A DNA stretch of 64,000 bases from Acidobacteriota bacterium (GTDB lineage Bacteria > Acidobacteriota > Vicinamibacteria > Vicinamibacterales > UBA2999). Position numbers and translations under genes: made by a program. The notes under the pieces are model-generated. The model was given only the letters and a program-made list of their open reading frames with translations, was not told the DNA's origin and made no database searches. Below are positions 25,798 to 34,874 of the stretch, in pieces; the first letter of the stretch is position 1; every line of letters begins with the position of its first letter. Location of the stretch: NCBI GenBank assembly GCA_030697165.1, contig JAUYQQ010000021.1:111871-175870 (forward strand), given 5' to 3'.

Positions 25798-25874
25798 CCC
25801 ATCTGGCTGGCGACGAACCACAACAGGATTAACGAACCCGGCACACCCAGCAACCACGCGACTCCGTACTTCAT
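25785..25874 (-). CDS. 29-residue single-helix membrane peptide
   Basis: A strong Shine-Dalgarno (GGAGGAG) lies about 7 bases before the ATG at 25874. The product begins MKYGVAWLLGVPGSLILLWF and ends in a short QMGCGV tail, so it is essentially one membrane helix. Very short proteins beginning MKY..AWLLGVPG.L occur in other bacteria without known function. The gene overlaps the downstream membrane-protein gene and probably drives its translation. Confidence 0.65.
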   Translation of the reverse strand: MKYGVAWLLGVPGSLILLWFVASQMGCGV

Positions 25875-25945
25875 ATGTCTCTCCTCCAATAACGAATCTG
25901 TCAGGAATCGTTGCAACACGCGTTCCAGAAAAAGCGGAATCAACC

Positions 25946-25957
25946 TTGCTATAGCAA
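25946..25957. promoter_or_regulatory. Perfect 12-bp palindrome in a divergent promoter region
   Basis: The sequence ttgctatagcaa is a perfect palindrome between the leftward membrane-peptide gene (start 25874) and the rightward gene at 25974. It sits 6 bases before the Shine-Dalgarno of the latter. It could be a repressor operator; no promoter hexamers are certain. Confidence 0.35.
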
Positions 25958-25973
25958 ATAGCGGAGGTTAGTG

Positions 25974-26264
25974 ATGAGAGGTCTTGATCACCACATCGGG
26001 CAGTCGCCGATGGCACTGGTTACCGAGAATGTGGACGTTGTCACCACGTTCAAGCAGATGATGGCCCGGTTCGCTCAGAAATGCCGCCACAGCCTGTGCG
26101 GCGTGCTCCACGGTGGCCACGAGCTCTACCGTGCCCGGACCGACACGCGCCTGTACCAGCAGTGCTTGCTGTGTGGCTATGAAACCACGGGATGGACTAT
26201 CGATCGGCGCGATCGGCGCCTCCACCTCGTCGGCGCGCAGCAGTCGAAGGCCGCGCAGCGATAA
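25974..26264 (+). CDS. Small Cys-containing protein of unknown function (96 aa)
   Basis: The ATG at 25974 has GGAGG 6 bases upstream. The segment CGVLHGGHELYRARTDTRLYQQCLLCGYETTGWTI carries a CxxC pair and the pattern GH(E/D)L......CLxCGxETxGWTI. That pattern is found in short uncharacterised Acidobacteriota proteins. It probably binds a metal through Cys and His. The tail is basic. No partner is obvious; the gene diverges from two membrane-peptide genes. Confidence 0.68.
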   Translation: MRGLDHHIGQSPMALVTENVDVVTTFKQMMARFAQKCRHSLCGVLHGGHELYRARTDTRLYQQCLLCGYETTGWTIDRRDRRLHLVGAQQSKAAQR

Positions 26265-26431
26265 GCGGTACCCAGCGACAGCGGCCCGCCCAGGGCCGCG
26301 CGCTTGGTATCAGTAGGCCCCACCACGCCTCCGAGGGTGGGCATCGCTCTGCTCAGGTGTGGCACCCGTCCGCCTGGCGGCAGCGTTCGGTTAGGTCGAT
26401 TCCCGGAACAGGGTATGCAGGCTTCAGGTGA

Positions 26432-28012
26432 GTGGATAGCTCTCTGCCGATGCCCACGCACCGTCGCGTAGCGAACTGGCTGGCCCTGGCCGCCGTGCTG
26501 CTACTGATCCTTGGAACCCTCACGTTTCAGCGGATCACTGGCCGCGACGATGGCACACGAGTGGCGGTGACGGCACCGACCTCAGATGTCGGCGTCTCGC
26601 AGGGCATCGTGGTGGTCAGCACCGCACTCGCCATCCTGTCGGTGCTGATTGCCGCGCTCCAGGTGCGGACCGAGTCCCGGCATCGAGAACAAATCGAGAT
26701 CGAACTGCAAGAGGCGCTGGCGTCGGTCGAGCACCAGGTGACCGACCGCACCGAAGCACTGTCGCGGGCCATGGCCGAGCTCAGAGAGAGTGAACAGCAG
26801 TTCCGGTTGCTCACCGACCAGTTGCACCTGGCGCTGGATGAGCGGGCCGAGGCGCTGGCCAGGGCGGAAGCGGCGCGGCGCGTGGCCGAGGATGCCAGCC
26901 GCCTCAAGGACGAGTTCCTGGCGACCGCGTCGCACGAGCTGCGCACGCCGCTCAACGCGATTGTCGGCTGGGTGCACGTGCTGCAATCGGGCGCCGCCCT
27001 CGACGCCGAGCAGCGGCTGCACGCGGTCGGCGCGATCGACCGCAATGCCAAGGTTCAGACCCGGCTGATCGAAGACCTGCTGGATGTGTCGCGGATGAAC
27101 CAGGGGCGGGTTACCCTCACGGTGGCGCCGATCGATGTCCGCGCCGTGGTCGATGCGGCGGTCGAGTCGATTCGGCCGTCGGCAATCGCGAAGAAGATCG
27201 ACGTTCGGGTGGTCGCGCCCTTCGAGTCAGTCCCGGTGATCGGAGACGCACCGCGGCTGCAGCAGGTGGTGTGGAACCTGCTGGCGAACGCGGTCAAGTT
27301 CACGCCCGGCGGCGGCACGATCTCGGTTGAGGTCAAGAACGCGGCGGCGCGCGCCGAAATTATCGTCTCCGACACCGGTGACGGTATCGGTCCGGAGTTC
27401 CTGCCGCACATCTTCGAGCCGTTCCGCCAGGGCAACTCGTCCAGCATGCGCACCGGCATGGGCCTCGGCCTGGCGATCGTCCAGCGCCTGGTTGAACTGC
27501 ACGGCGGCCGCATCACGGCCACCAGTGCCGGTGTCGGGCATGGCGCGCAGTTCCAGGTCGCGTTGCCGCTGGCGCCTGAGTCGCTGCAGACGGTCACCGT
27601 CGCTAACCGGCCAGAGCCCCTGTTCAACCGGTTGCACGTCCTGGTGGCCGAAGACGATGTCGACTCGGCGGCGGCGTTGACGGCCATCCTCAGGCTGCAC
27701 GGCTGCGAGACGAAAACCGCCGGTACCGCCGCCGAGTGCCTGCGGATTACCGGCGAGTGGTCCACCGACGTGTTGGTCTGCGACATCGGGCTGCCCGACG
27801 ACGATGGTTACAGCCTGCTGAGGCGACTGCGAAACCTGCCCGATGGCGGGCGCATTCCCGCCATCGCGCTGACCGCCCGGGCGCGGCCCGAAGACCGCGC
27901 CCGGGCGCTTGCCGCGGGCTTTCGCGCCCACTTGTGCAAGCCCCTCGATCCGGCCAGCCTGCTTCGTGAGATAGCATCAGCGGTGCAGCCGGCCAGCCTG
28001 CCCTCACGATGA
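26432..28012 (+). CDS. Membrane hybrid histidine kinase with C-terminal receiver
   Basis: The protein has 526 residues from GTG at 26432 (ATG at 26450 is an alternative). Two membrane helices (WLALAAVLLLILGTLTF and IVVVSTALAILSVLIAAL) flank a short periplasmic loop. A coiled coil leads to HisKA ([19 protein letters not shown]), HATPase_c (NLLANAVKF, DTGDGI, GMGLGLAIV) and a receiver (VLVAEDDVDSAAAL, VCDIGLPDDDGYS). Its architecture is close to that of the kinase at 8330. Its TGA overlaps the ATG of the next kinase (ATGA), so the two are made together. Confidence 0.9.
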   Translation: MDSSLPMPTHRRVANWLALAAVLLLILGTLTFQRITGRDDGTRVAVTAPTSDVGVSQGIVVVSTALAILSVLIAALQVRTESRHREQIEIELQEALASVEHQVTDRTEALSRAMAELRESEQQFRLLTDQLHLALDERAEALARAEAARRVAEDASRLKDEFLATASHELRTPLNAIVGWVHVLQSGAALDAEQRLHAVGAIDRNAKVQTRLIEDLLDVSRMNQGRVTLTVAPIDVRAVVDAAVESIRPSAIAKKIDVRVVAPFESVPVIGDAPRLQQVVWNLLANAVKFTPGGGTISVEVKNAAARAEIIVSDTGDGIGPEFLPHIFEPFRQGNSSSMRTGMGLGLAIVQRLVELHGGRITATSAGVGHGAQFQVALPLAPESLQTVTVANRPEPLFNRLHVLVAEDDVDSAAALTAILRLHGCETKTAGTAAECLRITGEWSTDVLVCDIGLPDDDGYSLLRRLRNLPDGGRIPAIALTARARPEDRARALAAGFRAHLCKPLDPASLLREIASAVQPASLPSR

Positions 28013-29202
28013 AACCGAGACCCTCAGCCGAATCTACCGGCGCGTCGATTGCTGCCCGTCTCCACGCGTCACAACGGGAGCTGGCCTCGCGCTGGCTCGA
28101 GGCCCTCACCGAGATCCTGCCGGTCGAGAAGCGCGACGTGTTTCCGTCCGCGCAACTGCTGGATCACATTCCCGAGCTGATTGCCGAGATTGCGCAGTTC
28201 CTGCGCGCGCCGCGCGACGAAGCGATTGCCGCCAATACGGCGGTGATGACCAAGGCCGCCGAGCTGGGGGCGCTGCGCTATGAACAGCGCTCGTCGGTGC
28301 ACCAGCTGCTGCGTGAGTACCACATGCTGGGGACCATCCTCGAGGAATTCATCACCCTCGAAGTCGGGCGCATGGGCGCCGGTGCGAATGCCGTTGACGC
28401 GCTCGACGCGCTCAGCTGCGTCTCGCAGGCCGTCCGGGTGCTGCAGCAGCAAACCGTGGATACGTTTGTCGGCAAGTACGCCGAGACGATCGAGCGGCAG
28501 ACCAACCAGCTGCGCGGTTTTACGCGGCTCATCAGTCATGAGATTCGGCAGCCGCTCGGCGTCTTGCAGGTCTTGTCGCGGATGCTTACGGCGCCGGATG
28601 CACAAGGGCAGCAGCTGGTCGCGACCCTCGAGCGCAATGTCGTCCGGCTCGGCGACGTCGCCGGCAAGCTCGAGCGGCTGGCGCGCCTGACCCGCGCCAG
28701 CGACGACAACCTGCCCACGGAGCAGGAAGTGGAACTGTCGGCCCTGGCGGCCGATGTGGCGAAGCAACTCGAGGACATGGCGACGACCCGCAATGTCGCC
28801 GTGGACATCAGCGACGACCTGCCGACCCTGGTGCTCGACTCGGGTCGCATCGAACTAGCGCTAATCAACCTGATCGCCAACGCGATCAAGTACAGCGATC
28901 CCGAGAAGCCCGAGCGCTACGTTCGCGTGCGGCGGGTGTCGGGACCGGTCAGCGCGATCGTGATCGAGGACAACGGCATCGGCATTCCCGAGCCGAAGCT
29001 GGTCATGATCTTCGAGCAGTTCGTGCGGGCGCACTCGGATCGCGACGAGGAGCTGGGTGCGCAGGGGCTGGGCCTGGGCCTGGCGATCGTGCGCGAGTGC
29101 ATGGAGGCCATGAAGGGCACGGTCACCGTGACGTCGCAAGACGGCGTTGGCACGGCCTTCACCCTGACGTGGCCGGTCGCGTTAATGCCCGTTGAGCGTT
29201 AG
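28009..29202 (+). CDS. Histidine kinase with RsbRD-type N-terminal sensor domain
   Basis: This 397-residue protein starts by ATGA overlap with the upstream kinase. Residues 12-165 form an all-helical region (SQRELASRWLEALTEILP, then RSSVHQLLREYHMLGTILEEF) that resembles the RsbRD/RsbT co-antagonist N-terminal domain of stressosome proteins. HisKA (LISHEIRQPLGVLQV) and HATPase_c (NLIANAIKYSD, EDNGIGI, GLGLGLAIVRE) follow. No membrane helix or receiver is present, so it may pass phosphate to the receiver of its partner kinase. Its stop overlaps the convergent NtrC-type gene by 4 bases. Confidence 0.87.
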   Translation: MKPRPSAESTGASIAARLHASQRELASRWLEALTEILPVEKRDVFPSAQLLDHIPELIAEIAQFLRAPRDEAIAANTAVMTKAAELGALRYEQRSSVHQLLREYHMLGTILEEFITLEVGRMGAGANAVDALDALSCVSQAVRVLQQQTVDTFVGKYAETIERQTNQLRGFTRLISHEIRQPLGVLQVLSRMLTAPDAQGQQLVATLERNVVRLGDVAGKLERLARLTRASDDNLPTEQEVELSALAADVAKQLEDMATTRNVAVDISDDLPTLVLDSGRIELALINLIANAIKYSDPEKPERYVRVRRVSGPVSAIVIEDNGIGIPEPKLVMIFEQFVRAHSDRDEELGAQGLGLGLAIVRECMEAMKGTVTVTSQDGVGTAFTLTWPVALMPVER

Positions 29203-30728
29203 GCGGTCGGCGATTCGCTGATCCCGCATTCCTTCATCTTGTTCAGCAGCGTCTTGTAGCTGACCTGCAGGTACTCGGCGGTCTTGCGCCGGTTCCAGCG
29301 GAAGCGCTCGAGCGCCAGCTGAATGGCTTCCTTCTCGGCCCCCATGGCGGCGTGGCGGGCCAATTCCTGCAAGTTGACGCCGTCGGCGGGGTTGACGAAC
29401 GGGGCCGGCGCCTCGGGCGGTGGCGCGGCCACGGCGGCCACGGGCGCCGGCGGCGGGGGCGGTGCCGCCGACCGCGGCGCCGGGGCGGTCGTGTAGGCGG
29501 GATTGGCCGTCGGGTACTCGTGCTCGGCCGCGGCGCGCGCGTGGCGAAGCCGGTTGAGTTCCGCCAGGATCAGCGCCTCATCCTGCAGCACCACCAGCCG
29601 CTTCATCATGTTCTCGAGTTCGCGGATGTTGCCCGGCCATTCGTACGAGAGCAGCGCGTCCTGCAACACCAGCGACGGCCGTACCGCCGGCCGGCGATAG
29701 ACGGCCGCGAACTTCAACAGAAAGAACTCGATCAGCTGCGAGATCTCCTCGCGGCGCTCGCGCAGGGGCGGCACGTGCACCTCGATCACCTGCAGGCGAT
29801 AGTAGAGGTCCTCGCGGAAGGTGCCGGCGCGCATCATCGCCTCGAGGTCGCGATTGGTGGCGGCAATCACCCGGACGTCCACTTCGATGGTGCGGTTGCT
29901 CCCGAGCTTGGTGAACTCGTGGTCCTGCAGCACGTGCAGGATCTTCGCCTGCAGCGCCTGCGGCATCTCGCCGATTTCGTCGAGCATGATGGTGCCGTGC
30001 TGCGCGAACTCGAACTTGCCGACGCGGGTGGAGGCGGCGCCGGTGAACGCGCCGCGCTCGTGGCCGAACAACTCGCTCTCGAGCAGTTCGGCGGGCAGCG
30101 CGGCGCAGTTCACCTTCACGAACGGCGAACTGCGGCGCGGCGAGCGGCGGTGAATCTCGCGGGCGATCACTTCCTTGCCGACGCCGCTTTCGCCACGCAG
30201 CAGCACGCTGACGTCGTTGTCGGCCACGCGATCGACCATCGTCATCACCGGCTGCATGGCCTTGCCGGAACTCCAGAACGGTTGCGCGCCGTCGGGGTCC
30301 TGGCCGACCTGCGTGCGCAGGCGCTGCACCTCGCTCGTCAGCGACAGGCGCTCGAGGGCATTGCGGATGGCGGCTTCGAGGGCGACCTCGCCCACACCGT
30401 CGGGATCACCCGGCTTGACGACGTAGTCGATGGCGCCGAGGCGGACGGCCTCGACGATGGTGGCGGGGGTCTGGCCGCCGGAGAGCATGACCACCTGGGC
30501 CGCCGGGTGTGCCAGCCGGATCGCGCGCAGGGTCTCCAGGCCGTCCAGCCCCGGCATCAACACGTCAAGCAGGATGACATCGGGTAGCGCACCCTCGCGC
30601 AGCGCCGCCAGCAGCGCGTCGCCGCTGTCGTAGGCCGCCGTGTTGTAGCCGCGAGACCGCAACAGGGTCTGCAGATATTCAGCAAAGGGTTTGTCGTCGT
30701 CAACGATCGCGAGAGTAGCGCTGCTCAT
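29199..30728 (-). CDS. Sigma-54-dependent response regulator (NtrC family)
   Basis: This 509-residue protein starts at the ATG at 30728. Residues 5-120 are a receiver (LAIVDDDKPFAEYL, VILLDVLMPGLDG). The AAA+ domain (about 145-370) has Walker A GESGVGKE, the sigma-54 contact loop GAFTGA, and Walker B GTIMLDEIGEM. An unusual Ala/Pro-rich linker precedes a Fis-type HTH (KEAIQLALERFRWNRRKTAEYLQVSYKTL). It activates sigma-54 promoters. Its start overlaps the stop of the upstream kinase-like gene (ATGA), making that protein its likely partner. Confidence 0.93.
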   Translation of the reverse strand: MSSATLAIVDDDKPFAEYLQTLLRSRGYNTAAYDSGDALLAALREGALPDVILLDVLMPGLDGLETLRAIRLAHPAAQVVMLSGGQTPATIVEAVRLGAIDYVVKPGDPDGVGEVALEAAIRNALERLSLTSEVQRLRTQVGQDPDGAQPFWSSGKAMQPVMTMVDRVADNDVSVLLRGESGVGKEVIAREIHRRSPRRSSPFVKVNCAALPAELLESELFGHERGAFTGAASTRVGKFEFAQHGTIMLDEIGEMPQALQAKILHVLQDHEFTKLGSNRTIEVDVRVIAATNRDLEAMMRAGTFREDLYYRLQVIEVHVPPLRERREEISQLIEFFLLKFAAVYRRPAVRPSLVLQDALLSYEWPGNIRELENMMKRLVVLQDEALILAELNRLRHARAAAEHEYPTANPAYTTAPAPRSAAPPPPPAPVAAVAAPPPEAPAPFVNPADGVNLQELARHAAMGAEKEAIQLALERFRWNRRKTAEYLQVSYKTLLNKMKECGISESPTA

Positions 30729-31378
30729 AGTCGTACCATTGGAATGTGGAACCCGACCGAGGCCTTGTGGGCCGGGTGGTGCCACGTTTGTATACCGTGT
30801 TGTTCGAGCACGAAGGCCGCCCAGATCAATGTGAGCCCCTTGCCGCCACGGACCACGTTGACGGCCGCTGCGCCGTCGCCATCGGCGGTGGCTGGCAGCG
30901 CGCGCACGCCTGCGATGGTGCCGGCCCGGATGACCAGCGCCTCGCCGTTGGCCTGCCACTCGCAGTGGTGCGGTTCCTGCTTCGCTTCGTCGAACGCCGA
31001 CTTGATAACGGTCGCAATGGCCTTGACCAGATCCTTCGGCGCGTTGGTCGCGATGCCGCCGGCCGGTGGCTCGCCGCCGACCGTCGCACCCACCAGTTCG
31101 CTGCGCTCACGCAAGTCGGCCGCCAGCTGCGTGGCATCAAGACGCTCGGCCAGCGCCGGTGCGCCGGCCTCGGCGAGCGCGCTGACCTTGCCGATGTCTG
31201 CGCAGAGCACTGCAATCACGCCAAGCGCCTCGCGCGTCTGCTGGAGCGCGCGTTGTTGATCGTCAGGCTTTGTAAGTCGGCCATCAACATAGAGCTTTAG
31301 ATATCCCTGTGACACAGCGAGTGGCGTTCGAATCTCGTGAGCCAATGTATTCAAGACTTGCGCCATGTTTGGCTGCAT
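30725..31378 (-). CDS. Histidine kinase-like protein with degenerate ATPase region
   Basis: This 217-residue protein opens with an intact H-box (LNTLAHEIRTPLAVSQGYLK) in a HisKA dimerisation region. The C-terminal part is short. It keeps a hint of an N-box (LVKAIATVIKSAFDEA) and of the last ATPase strand (GKGLTLIWAAFVLEQHGI), but the DxGxG and GLGL boxes are missing. It is coupled to the NtrC-type gene by an ATGA overlap. It may serve as a phosphotransfer protein or as a scaffold that another kinase phosphorylates. The start could also be the ATG 12 bases downstream (31366). Confidence 0.78.
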   Translation of the reverse strand: MQPNMAQVLNTLAHEIRTPLAVSQGYLKLYVDGRLTKPDDQQRALQQTREALGVIAVLCADIGKVSALAEAGAPALAERLDATQLAADLRERSELVGATVGGEPPAGGIATNAPKDLVKAIATVIKSAFDEAKQEPHHCEWQANGEALVIRAGTIAGVRALPATADGDGAAAVNVVRGGKGLTLIWAAFVLEQHGIQTWHHPAHKASVGFHIPMVRL

Positions 31379-31415
31379 GCCCTCAATCTAGCACGCGCGG
31401 CCGGCTGGACCGGTC

Positions 31416-31431
31416 TGGCACGGCGCTTGTA
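31416..31431 (+). promoter_or_regulatory. Possible sigma-54 promoter (-24/-12)
   Basis: The sequence TGGCACG-gcgc-TTGTA has the exact -24 element. The GG to -12 spacing is correct, with GG at 31417 and the second dinucleotide at 31429. The -12 dinucleotide is GT rather than GC. It lies 29 bases before the ATG of the receiver gene at 31460, and two sigma-54 activator genes flank the region. Confidence 0.45.
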
Positions 31432-31459
31432 ATGCAATTGGCCAGGTAGAACCGTTTTG

Positions 31460-31900
31460 ATGAACAAATCCCCGGCCGCGAAGCACATCTTGATCGTTGA
31501 CGACTACGTGGACGCCCTGGATATCTGGGCGATTTACCTGCGCTCGATCGGCTACGGCGTATCAACCGCCGCCGACGGCCTGAGCGCGGTGGCGAAGGCC
31601 GAGGAACTGCTGCCGGACCTCATCGTCCTGGACCTCGAATTGCCCGGGCTGACGGGCTTCGAAGTGGCCACTCGTCTGCGCGCCAATAAAGCAACCGCGG
31701 CCATCCCGCTGATCGCCGCCACCGGATACTCACACGCCCGCCAGCTCGACCTGGCCAGGGCCAGCGGCTTTGACGCCGTTGTGGTCAAGCCGTGCGACCC
31801 GGACGTGCTCGTCCAGGAGGTTGAGCGCCTACTGGCGGTGGCGGTCCGGGATGCCCAGGTCGCACCGACTGGTGTGGAATCAACTCACGAGAATGGGTAG
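31460..31900 (+). CDS. Stand-alone receiver-domain response regulator
   Basis: The protein is 146 residues. A single receiver (HILIVDDYVDALDIWAIYL, LIVLDLELPGLTGFEV with the phospho-acceptor Asp, and VVKPCDPDVL with the conserved Lys) has no output domain and only a short tail. Such proteins act as phosphate relays or by protein contact. It diverges from the kinase-like/NtrC pair, 81 bases away, and a possible sigma-54 promoter precedes it, so the neighbouring regulator may control it. Confidence 0.88.
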   Translation: MNKSPAAKHILIVDDYVDALDIWAIYLRSIGYGVSTAADGLSAVAKAEELLPDLIVLDLELPGLTGFEVATRLRANKATAAIPLIAATGYSHARQLDLARASGFDAVVVKPCDPDVLVQEVERLLAVAVRDAQVAPTGVESTHENG

Positions 31901-31923
31901 CTAGATACCTACAGGTGGAGCAA

Positions 31924-32415
31924 ATGACTACAGACACTGTCTTAATTGAACGCGCCCTTTGGGTCATGGCCATCGCCATGAGTGTGCAAGCCCTGCTGTT
32001 TGTGGGTGCGGCAATTGGAGCCGCGCTGGCCTGGGGCAAGGCTGCCCGGGCCGTGGATGACGCCCGCCTGGCCATGAACGCGCAGATGGCGCTCATGCAT
32101 GCGCACATCGACCGCCTGGATGGGCACGTCGACCGCATCACCGGCACGGTTGCAGAGGTCGGCCGTTCCGTGCGCCGCGGCACCGAAGCTGCCGGCGACG
32201 TCGTGACCGAAGTGCGCGACGTCGTGGGCACGGTCGGCAACTCGCTACACAGCGTCGCTTCGGTCGTGGCGGCACCCCGCACGGCCATGGCGATCGGGGT
32301 GTTGCGCGGCGTCGCGATGTGGCGTCGCCGCCGCGCGTCGAACCGCCGGCCGCCAACGCTGGCTGCGGACGTTCAGCCAACGCTGGCTGCGGATGTTCAA
32401 CTGTCGGAATCGTAA
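31924..32415 (+). CDS. Single-helix membrane protein with coiled-coil (DUF948-like)
   Basis: This 163-residue protein starts at the ATG at 31924, preceded by GGTGGA. One N-terminal membrane helix (VMAIAMSVQALLFVGAAIGAAL) is followed by an amphipathic coiled coil with heptad spacing (DRLDGHVDRITGTVAEVGRSV), then a basic patch (RGVAMWRRRRA). This resembles DUF948-type proteins of unknown role. The C-terminus carries a duplicated TLAADVQ peptide made by a 24-bp tandem repeat. It lies upstream of the YtxH-type gene in the same direction. Confidence 0.7.
   Translation: MTTDTVLIERALWVMAIAMSVQALLFVGAAIGAALAWGKAARAVDDARLAMNAQMALMHAHIDRLDGHVDRITGTVAEVGRSVRRGTEAAGDVVTEVRDVVGTVGNSLHSVASVVAAPRTAMAIGVLRGVAMWRRRRASNRRPPTLAADVQPTLAADVQLSES
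32353..32400. repeat. Tandem 24-bp direct repeat
   Basis: Two adjacent 24-bp copies (32353-32376 and 32377-32400) differ at two positions and encode the octapeptide PTLAADVQ twice. The repeat sits 5 codons before the stop of the DUF948-like gene. Confidence 0.9.
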
Positions 32416-32430
32416 AAAAGGAGAGTCGCA

Positions 32431-32808
32431 ATGAGAATGATGAACGAGAACGAATCGGCTGGTAGTGGCATGTTCCTGCTGGGCGCCGCTGCCGGTGCAC
32501 TGGTGGGCGCGGCCGTGGCGCTCCTGATGGCGCCGAAGGCCGGCACCGAAATGCGCCAGGACATCAACGCCGGCTGGAGCTCGCTGCGCGAAGCCGCCGC
32601 CCGACGCTATCGTGAGATGGCCGATCGTGCCGGCGTGCAGCTCGACAACATCGAAGAGAAGGCCGACCAGCTGGCCGACCAGCTCGAGTCATCGGCGCGC
32701 GAAGCCGTGGACGCGGCGTCGAGCCGCCTGGGCGCTGCTGCCTCGCGGGCGGCTTCGACGATTCGCGACGCCAGCGCCGGCGGGCCGACCAATCCCCGTA
32801 ACTCTTAA
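32431..32808 (+). CDS. YtxH domain protein
   Basis: This 125-residue protein has GGAGAG 6 bases before the ATG. The N-terminal helix MFLLGAAAGALVGAAVALLMAPKAGTEMR is the YtxH signature: a glycine-rich membrane helix followed by APKSGxE/R. A long amphipathic helix rich in Ala, Glu and Arg follows. YtxH proteins are small envelope-associated general-stress proteins. It sits between a DUF948-like gene and a lmo0937-type membrane protein gene, a typical stress grouping. Confidence 0.88.
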   Translation: MRMMNENESAGSGMFLLGAAAGALVGAAVALLMAPKAGTEMRQDINAGWSSLREAAARRYREMADRAGVQLDNIEEKADQLADQLESSAREAVDAASSRLGAAASRAASTIRDASAGGPTNPRNS

Positions 32809-32823
32809 CTTGGAGACTCAATC

Positions 32824-32973
32824 ATGTTGACCACGATTCTGGTGCTGCTTGTTGTCCTCTGGCTGCTCGGTATGGTGAGTTCATACACGCTCGGCGGCTT
32901 CATCCATCTCCTGCTGGTCGTGGCGGTCGCGCTGATGCTGATCCGCGTGATTCAGGGGAGAAATCCAATCTGA
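32824..32973 (+). CDS. lmo0937-family small membrane protein (49 aa)
   Basis: The ATG at 32824 has GGAG 8 bases upstream and lies 15 bases after the YtxH stop. Two hydrophobic segments, TTILVLLVVLWLLGMVSS and GFIHLLLVVAVALMLIRVI, with the joint YTLGGFIH and the end QGRNPI, match the lmo0937/DUF5670 family of 45-55-residue stress-linked membrane proteins. It is probably cotranscribed with the YtxH gene. Confidence 0.82.
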   Translation: MLTTILVLLVVLWLLGMVSSYTLGGFIHLLLVVAVALMLIRVIQGRNPI

Positions 32974-32983
32974 TCAAGGTTAT

Positions 32984-33139
32984 CTGGTGAATTGGTGATC
33001 TTGTGATTTGGGGATTTGGGATCGGGATTTGGGGATTTAAGGAATTTTGGGATTTGGCGACAAATCGCAAGATCAAGTATCCCAAATCGAAAAATCGCCA
33101 AGTCTGCTTCCCAAATCACAAGATCTACCAAATCACCAG
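32984..33139. repeat. Long inverted repeat made of gatttggg-type words
   Basis: Arms 32984-33012 and 33110-33139 match over 29-30 bases with one mismatch and one inserted base, including the exact 16-mer gatcttgtgatttggg and its complement. Between them the sequence is itself built from repeated words (gatttggg, ggggattt and cccaaatc), which can pair further. The region is much poorer in GC than its surroundings. No coding frame is supported. It separates the lmo0937-type gene from the next sigma-54 regulator. Confidence 0.88.
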
Positions 33140-33206
33140 ATCCCCAAATCCATGGCCCTACATGTATGGGTACACTGCAGTTCTGTATAGTTAAGCTTCA
33201 AATTTC

Positions 33207-34627
<1,421 letters not shown>

Positions 34628-34631
<4 letters not shown>

Positions 34632-34873
34632 ACGAACGCAACCTGATGATTCTGGGCGGCATGCTGGGGGCCGTCGTCGGCGTGGGCGTCGGCTTCGTGC
34701 TCTTCACCGAGCGCGGGCGGCAACTGCGGGCTGAGCTGCAGCCCGAGATCGAAACCATGGTCCGCGAGGCCATGCGCCTGTCGCAGGCGATGGACGAGTT
34801 CAAGGCGGGCGCGCCCGCCGACAAGGGGAGCGCGGCTGCCGGGCCGGCAGCGTGGCCGAGGCGGACCTCGTAG
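34628..34873 (+). CDS. YtxH-like small membrane protein (81 aa)
   Basis: It starts by ATGA overlap with the sigma-54 regulator. The N-terminal helix LMILGGMLGAVVGVGVGFVLFTERGRQLR is glycine-rich with a charged end, as in YtxH proteins. An amphipathic helix (QPEIETMVREAMRLSQAMDEF) and a short Ala/Pro tail follow. Translational coupling to a transcription activator is unusual and suggests a shared stress regulon. The YihY gene begins one base after its stop. Confidence 0.75.
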
Positions 34874-34874
34874 C

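Noticed and set aside
32984..33139. CRISPR array
   Set aside because: The repeated words are of unequal length, without regular repeats and spacers, and no cas gene is near.
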